Below are positions 55,453 to 59,539 of a stretch of 59,539 nt of DNA, one piece after another. The stretch comes from Paracoccaceae bacterium (GTDB lineage: Bacteria; Pseudomonadota; Alphaproteobacteria; Rhodobacterales; Rhodobacteraceae). Positions within the stretch are counted from its first letter, which is position 1. Each line of letters starts with the position of its first letter. Below the pieces are notes generated by a model. The model ran no database searches. It saw nothing but the letters and a program-made list of their open reading frames with translations, and was not told the origin of the DNA. The translations under genes and the position numbers were made by a program. The DNA is taken from NCBI GenBank assembly GCA_030066855.1, contig JASJAU010000042.1:1-59539 (forward strand). Direction: 5' to 3'.

Positions 55453-55638
55453 TTGGACGACAAGAAGACAGGGACGAGCCGCAGGAGCTTCCTGAAGCTT
55501 GCTGGAACATCCGCCCCCGCAGCCGTGGCCGCCATGGCCGTCGGAACGGGCGAGGCGGCTGCTGAAGAAGCGCCGACGTCAATGGGTCTAAAAAAGACCG
55601 AGCACGTCAAAGAATATCTCAAGACGGCGCGCTTCTAA
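55453..55638 (+). CDS. small Tat-signal protein of the formate dehydrogenase locus (FdhX-like)
   Basis: 61 residues from a TTG start behind GAGGAGGAGA. It is almost only a twin-arginine signal (GTSRRSFLKLAGTSAPAAVAAMAVGTGEAAAEE) with a 25-residue tail GLKKTEHVKEYLKTARF. Short proteins like this precede fdhA in many alpha- and epsilonproteobacterial loci. It may be a small subunit or a decoy signal for the TorD-like chaperone encoded just upstream; neither is proven. Confidence 0.85.
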   Translation: MDDKKTGTSRRSFLKLAGTSAPAAVAAMAVGTGEAAAEEAPTSMGLKKTEHVKEYLKTARF

Positions 55639-55731
55639 GCGCATCGGCCAACGGGAATTCTGGCGCGCGGGTGCGCGCGCGCCTGAGGAAAACGCCCCTT
55701 TCGATGACGGGGTAGACTGGGAGAGAGACAC

Positions 55732-58641
55732 ATGCTCAGGAAAAAGACACGCGGTACCGCGCAAACAGGCCGCACGCGGGGCGTGATCGCCCAAGCGGGC
55801 GCGGCCAAGGTTGACCGCCGCAGCTTCCTTCGCGGTTCGGGACTTGCCGTCGGCGGCCTCGCCGCAATGGCCGCAGTCGGCGGCCGGGTGGCCCCGGCGC
55901 AGGCGCAGGCGGCCGCGGGAGGCAAGGTCGACATCGTCAAGTCGGTCTGCACCCACTGCTCGGTCGGCTGCACGGTTCTGGCCGAAGTCGACAACGGCGT
56001 CTGGATCGGACAAGAGCCCGCATGGGACAGCCCGTTCAACCTAGGCGCGCATTGCTCGAAAGGCGCGGCGGTGCGCGAGCACGCCCACGGTGAGCGTCGT
56101 CTGAAGTACCCGATGAAGCTGGAAGGCGGCGAGTGGAAGCGCGTCTCCTGGGAAGAGGCGATCGACGACATCGGCGATCAGATGCTCTCGATCCGCGAGG
56201 AAAGCGGTCCTGACAGCGTCTACTGGCTCGGGTCGGCCAAGCACAATAACGAGCAGGCCTACCTCCTGCGGAAGTTCGCGGGCTACTGGGGCACGAACAA
56301 CATCGACCACCAGGCGCGGATCTGCCACTCCACGACTGTTGCGGGCGTTGCGAACACATGGGGCTACGGCGCCATGACCAACTCCTACAACGACATCCAC
56401 AACAGCCGGGCGATCTTCATCATCGGCGGAAACCCTGCGGAAGCTCACCCAGTCTCGCTTCTGCACGTGCTCCGCGCGAAAGAGCAGAATAACGCCCCGC
56501 TCATCGTTTGCGACCCGCGCTTTACGCGGACCGCGGCCCACGCCGACGAGTACGTCCGATTCCGCCCGGGATCTGACGTCGCTCTGATCTGGGGCATCCT
56601 CTGGCACATCTTCGAGAACGGTTGGGAGGACAAAGAGTTCATTCGCACCCGCGTCTGGGGCATGGACCAGATCAAGGAAGAAGTCGCCAGGTGGAACCCC
56701 GAAGAAGTTGAGCGCGTCACCGGCACGCCGGGCTCCCAGCTCGAGCGGGTAGCGCGGACGCTGGCGAACAACCGTCCAGGCACCGTCATCTGGTGCATGG
56801 GCGGCACCCAGCACACCAATGGCAACAACAACACCCGCGCCTACTGCGTGCTCCAGCTCGCGCTGGGCAACATGGGCACCTCGGGGGGCGGCACCAACAT
56901 CTTCCGCGGCCACGACAACGTGCAGGGCGCGACGGACCTTGGTGTTCTTGCCGACACGCTGCCGGGCTACTACGGCCTTTCGGCCGGCTCCTGGGCCCAC
57001 TGGGCGCGTGTTTGGGAAGAAGACCTCGACTGGCTCAAGGGCCGCTTCGCATCGATGGCGGGCGCCGGCAAGGATGGCGCCGACCGGATGATGATGAACG
57101 AGCGCGGCATTCCGGTCAGCCGCTGGATCGACGGCGTTCTCGAAGAGAAAGATGCGCTGCAGCAGCCTGACAATACGCGGGCGATGGTGCTTTGGGGTCA
57201 CGCCCCGAACTCTCAGACGCGACTGCCCGAGATGAAGACGGCGATGGAGAAGCTCGACCTTCTGGTCGTGGTCGATCCATATCCGACCGTCTCGGCGATC
57301 CTGCATGACCGTCAGGACGGCGCCTACTTGCTTCCGGCCTGCACGCAGTTCGAGACCTACGGGTCCGTGACCGCGTCCAACCGGTCGCTTCAGTGGCGCG
57401 AGACTGTGGTCGAGCCGCTCTTCGAGAGCCGCCCGGACCACAACATCATCGCGATGTTCGCCCGGAAGTTCGGGTTCGAAGAGCGCATATTCCGCAACAT
57501 CGAGGTCAACGAAACCGACCTTGGCCCCGAGCCGCTGATCGAAGACATCACCCGCGAGTTCAATCGCGGCATGTGGACGATCGGCTACACGGGTCAGTCG
57601 CCTGAGCGTCTTCGCAAGCATATGGCGAACCAGCATACGTTCGACAAGACGACGCTGCGGGCGAATGGCGGTCCTGCCGACGGCGACTTCTACGGCCTGC
57701 CGTGGCCGTCTTGGGGCACTGCCGAAATGAACCATCCCGGCACCGCGAACCTGTACGACATGTCGCTGCCGGTATCGAAGGGCGGTCTTACCTTCCGCGC
57801 GCGTTTCGGCGTCGAGCGGGATGGGGACAACCTTCTGGCCGAAGGCGTCTACTCGGAAGGTTCGGAAATCCAGGACGGCTATCCCGAGTTCACGATGCAG
57901 ATGCTCATGGACCTCGGGTGGGACGCCGATCTGACGGACGCTGAGCGCGCGGCGATCGATGCCGTCGCGGGTCCGAAGACCAACTGGAAGACCGACCTTT
58001 CGGGCGGCATCCAGCGGGTGGCCATCAAGCACGAGTGCGCGCCCTTCGGGAACGCGAAAGCTCGAGCCGTGGTCTGGACCTTCCCCGATCCGGTGCCGCT
58101 CCACCGCGAGCCGCTCTATTCGAACCGGCGTGATCTTGTGGCGGATTATCCGACCTACGACGACAAGACGTTCTGGCGGGTTCCGACGTTCTACGCGTCG
58201 ATCCAGAAGAACGACTTCTCGCAGGATTATCCCATCATCCTGACATCCGGACGTCTTGTTGAATACGAGGGCGGCGGCGATGAAACCCGGTCGAACCCCT
58301 GGCTGGCCGAGCTTCAGCAGGACATGTTCGTCGAGATAAACCCGCGCACCGCCAACAACCTCGGTGTTCGGGATGGCGAGCAGGTTTGGGTGGAGGGACC
58401 GGAAGGTGGCAAGGTCAAAGTTATGGCCATGCTGACCGAGCGGGTCGCAGATGGCGTCGCGTTCATGCCCTTCCACTTCGGTGGTCACTTCCAGGGCGAG
58501 GACAGACGGCACAAGTACCCGGCAGGGGCGGATCCATACGTCCTTGGCGAAAGCTGCAATACCGCGCAGACCTACGGCTATGACTCCGTGACGCAGATGC
58601 AGGAGACGAAAGCCACTCTCTGCAAAATCTGGACGGCTTAA
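55732..58641 (+). CDS. fdhA: formate dehydrogenase catalytic subunit alpha (Cys type)
   Basis: 969-residue molybdenum/tungsten bis-MGD enzyme oxidising formate to CO2. The Tat signal DRRSFLRGSGLAVGGLAAM (about 28-46) predicts a periplasmic location. A 4Fe-4S cluster is held by Cys73, Cys76, Cys80 and Cys108 (CTHCSVGC and GAHCSKG). The active site reads NNIDHQARICHSTT with Cys198 where selenocysteine enzymes have TGA, so no SECIS machinery is needed. HNNEQAYLLRKFAG, GGNPAEAHP and GHDNVQGATDLG are further family marks. The molybdopterin-binding C-terminal domain is complete. It precedes fdhB by 17 bases. Confidence 0.95.
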   Translation: MLRKKTRGTAQTGRTRGVIAQAGAAKVDRRSFLRGSGLAVGGLAAMAAVGGRVAPAQAQAAAGGKVDIVKSVCTHCSVGCTVLAEVDNGVWIGQEPAWDSPFNLGAHCSKGAAVREHAHGERRLKYPMKLEGGEWKRVSWEEAIDDIGDQMLSIREESGPDSVYWLGSAKHNNEQAYLLRKFAGYWGTNNIDHQARICHSTTVAGVANTWGYGAMTNSYNDIHNSRAIFIIGGNPAEAHPVSLLHVLRAKEQNNAPLIVCDPRFTRTAAHADEYVRFRPGSDVALIWGILWHIFENGWEDKEFIRTRVWGMDQIKEEVARWNPEEVERVTGTPGSQLERVARTLANNRPGTVIWCMGGTQHTNGNNNTRAYCVLQLALGNMGTSGGGTNIFRGHDNVQGATDLGVLADTLPGYYGLSAGSWAHWARVWEEDLDWLKGRFASMAGAGKDGADRMMMNERGIPVSRWIDGVLEEKDALQQPDNTRAMVLWGHAPNSQTRLPEMKTAMEKLDLLVVVDPYPTVSAILHDRQDGAYLLPACTQFETYGSVTASNRSLQWRETVVEPLFESRPDHNIIAMFARKFGFEERIFRNIEVNETDLGPEPLIEDITREFNRGMWTIGYTGQSPERLRKHMANQHTFDKTTLRANGGPADGDFYGLPWPSWGTAEMNHPGTANLYDMSLPVSKGGLTFRARFGVERDGDNLLAEGVYSEGSEIQDGYPEFTMQMLMDLGWDADLTDAERAAIDAVAGPKTNWKTDLSGGIQRVAIKHECAPFGNAKARAVVWTFPDPVPLHREPLYSNRRDLVADYPTYDDKTFWRVPTFYASIQKNDFSQDYPIILTSGRLVEYEGGGDETRSNPWLAELQQDMFVEINPRTANNLGVRDGEQVWVEGPEGGKVKVMAMLTERVADGVAFMPFHFGGHFQGEDRRHKYPAGADPYVLGESCNTAQTYGYDSVTQMQETKATLCKIWTA

Positions 58642-58658
58642 GAGGAAGGAGAAGAAAA

Positions 58659-59252
58659 ATGGCTAGAGCAAAATTCCTCGTCGACGCCGAACGGTGCATC
58701 GAGTGCAACGCCTGCGTTACAGCTTGTAAGAACGAGCACGAAGTCCCCTGGGGCATCAACCGCCGCCGCGTCGTCACGATCAATGACGGATCGCCCGGCG
58801 AGCGCTCGATCTCGGTCGCCTGCATGCACTGCTCGGACGCGCCCTGCATGGCGGTCTGCCCGGTGGACTGCTTCTATCAGACGAACGATGGCGTGGTCCT
58901 GCATTCGAAGGACCTCTGCATCGGCTGCGGCTACTGCTTCTACGCGTGCCCCTTCGGCGCGCCACAGTTCCCGCAGGCGGGCAACTTCGGCTCGCGCGGC
59001 AAGATGGACAAGTGCACCTTCTGCGCCGGCGGCCCGGAAGAGGACACTTCGTCGGTCGAGTTCCAGAAGTACGGCCGCAACCGGATCGCCGAGGGCAAGC
59101 TGCCGATCTGCGCCGAGATGTGCGCGACCAAGGCGCTTCTCGCCGGTGACGGGGACGACGTTTCCGACATTTACCGCGAGCGCGTCGTGGCACGCGGCTT
59201 CGGATCCGGCGCCTGGGGTTGGGGCACAGCGTACGGTCAGAAGGGCGGTTAA
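58659..59252 (+). CDS. fdhB: formate dehydrogenase iron-sulfur subunit beta (FDH3 type)
   Basis: 197-residue electron-transfer subunit with four 4Fe-4S clusters. Cys13, 16, 19 and 23 (CIECNACVTACK), the loop CMHCSDAPCMAVCPVDC, CIGCGYCFYACPFG, and KCTFCAGG with CAEMCATKAL near the C-terminus are visible. It lacks a signal peptide and a membrane helix, so it is probably exported together with FdhA. AAGGAGAAG precedes the ATG. The downstream gamma subunit follows after a terminator and a 240-base gap. Confidence 0.95.
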   Translation: MARAKFLVDAERCIECNACVTACKNEHEVPWGINRRRVVTINDGSPGERSISVACMHCSDAPCMAVCPVDCFYQTNDGVVLHSKDLCIGCGYCFYACPFGAPQFPQAGNFGSRGKMDKCTFCAGGPEEDTSSVEFQKYGRNRIAEGKLPICAEMCATKALLAGDGDDVSDIYRERVVARGFGSGAWGWGTAYGQKGG

Positions 59253-59285
59253 CCGTCTGATCTGAATACGAAATGCGTTTGAGAG

Positions 59286-59311
59286 CGCCCCGCCTTCGCG
59301 CGGGGCGTTTT
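59286..59311 (+). terminator. rho-independent terminator or attenuator after fdhB
   Basis: Perfect 8-bp stem CGCCCCGC / GCGGGGCG with a six-base loop and TTTT. It lies 33 bases after fdhB and before the probable gamma-subunit gene, so the gamma gene is probably expressed at a lower level or from its own promoter. Confidence 0.85.
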
Positions 59312-59355
59312 CGTTCAAGGAGGGCGTCGGACGTGGTCCGAAATCGGCGCAAAGA

Positions 59356-59403
59356 AATTGGTAAGAAAAATTGCCGTAAAAGCCGATCGCCCTAAAACCA
59401 ATT
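59356..59403 (+). promoter_or_regulatory. candidate PdhR/FadR-like operator before the gamma-subunit gene
   Basis: AATTGGTAAGAAAAATT at 59356-59372 differs from the E. coli PdhR box AATTGGTAAGACCAATT at only two positions. A second half-site ACCAATT lies at 59397-59403. The same half-sites form the operator before glcD. The stretch is much richer in A and T than its surroundings, so a promoter here is plausible. Confidence 0.35.
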
Positions 59404-59494
59404 AAAGAGGAACCGCTGGCTTCAGAGGTGACGAAAGCCTCGCGATCAGAGCTGCAGCGACTTCACGACATGGCGGAAAGCCAGCTAAGGGAGA

Positions 59495-59539
59495 ATGAAG
59501 GTGGACAAGCTCAAGCTGCTTTTGACGATCACTCTTCTT
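59495..59539 (+). CDS. probable formate dehydrogenase gamma subunit, 5' end only
   Basis: Only 15 codons are in the window: MKVDKLKLLLTITLL, the start of a signal-like hydrophobic N-terminus. Position behind fdhAB suggests the cytochrome b556 membrane subunit, which often begins with such a leader. AGGGAG (59487-59492) suits GTG 59501 better than ATG 59495. An overlapping frame from GTG 59431 is also open to the window end, so the call rests mainly on context. Confidence 0.4.
   Translation, partial: MKVDKLKLLLTITLL

Noticed and set aside
56041-58512. 823-codon open frame antisense to fdhA, and similar long antisense frames (for example 11420-13309, 38567-39496, 43098-44630)
   Set aside because: They lie wholly opposite strongly recognised genes, are rich in Arg, His and Pro as expected from GC-rich antisense frames, and resemble no protein family.
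1-59539. CRISPR array, defence system, prophage or insertion sequence
   Set aside because: No direct-repeat array with spacers, no transposase, integrase or cas-like protein was seen; gene content is core metabolic.

Overview
The window looks like a chromosomal segment of an alphaproteobacterium of the order Rhodobacterales (Roseobacter/Paracoccaceae type). The reasons are the high-GC sequence with long antisense shadow ORFs, the family mix (CobS/CobT cobaltochelatase, DUF6494, DUF3305/DUF3306, a VPLPA-CTERM protein, an ALDH16-type dehydrogenase beside deoC) and an alphaproteobacterial RpoH-type promoter. It is mostly ordinary core and metabolic DNA. I see no prophage, insertion sequence, CRISPR array, rRNA or intact tRNA.

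Layout. 0.1-2.4 kb: rlmB-like rRNA methyltransferase, a zinc-ribbon protein, a Tat-type YHS protein and a CoA-binding protein. 2.4-5.6 kb: a minus-strand histidine operon hisB-hisH-hisA-hisF-hisE. 5.8-8.7 kb: a two-component system whose kinase has almost no sensor region, then the thiolase pcaF. 9.2-13.2 kb: the glycolate oxidase operon glcDEF, led by a FadR/PdhR-type operator. 13.3-15.4 kb: two tandem secreted trypsin-like proteases, then hsp20 behind an RpoH-type promoter and a ROSE-like RNA thermometer. 15.5-20.2 kb (minus): deoC with a double ALDH16-type dehydrogenase, and an alpha/beta hydrolase-OsmC fusion. 20.5-24.3 kb: ClC protein, DUF427 protein, aminopeptidase P. 24.4-30 kb: cobS-cobT, a decayed chemoreceptor gene, a J-domain protein, BolA and a DUF4177-like protein. 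30.4-36.2 kb: VPLPA-CTERM protein, gatB, two tandem lytic-transglycosylase-like proteins, a membrane-anchored unknown and an acyltransferase. 36.5-43.5 kb: malate synthase G, glcG, a glutamine amidotransferase-like hydrolase, a flavodoxin, a D-lyxose-isomerase-like cupin, a GNAT, kynureninase and an ICMT-family methyltransferase. 43.6-46.8 kb: pntAB. 46.9-48 kb: an RluE-type pseudouridine synthase and a SAM methyltransferase. 48-59.5 kb: a formate dehydrogenase locus.

How the genes fit together. Two themes dominate. The first is C2/C1 oxidation: glycolate is oxidised to glyoxylate by GlcDEF, condensed with acetyl-CoA by GlcB, and formate is oxidised by a periplasm-targeted cysteine-type formate dehydrogenase. 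Sequences with AATTGGT/ACCAATT half-sites occur both before glcD and before the formate dehydrogenase gamma gene, which raises (but does not prove) common control. The second is the large accessory set of the formate dehydrogenase: a 656-residue polyferredoxin-like protein, DUF3305, DUF3306, a TorD-like chaperone and a 61-residue Tat-signal peptide protein. Across a divergent junction lie a c-type cytochrome without a clear start codon, DUF6494, an Mrp Fe-S ATPase, a biotin/lipoate-ligase-like DUF4444 protein and a DUF6505-like protein. This accessory set is the best candidate here for an incompletely described system.

Limits: gene products were assigned by recognising motifs and family sequences by eye, with no database search. 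Regulatory sites are pattern matches only.
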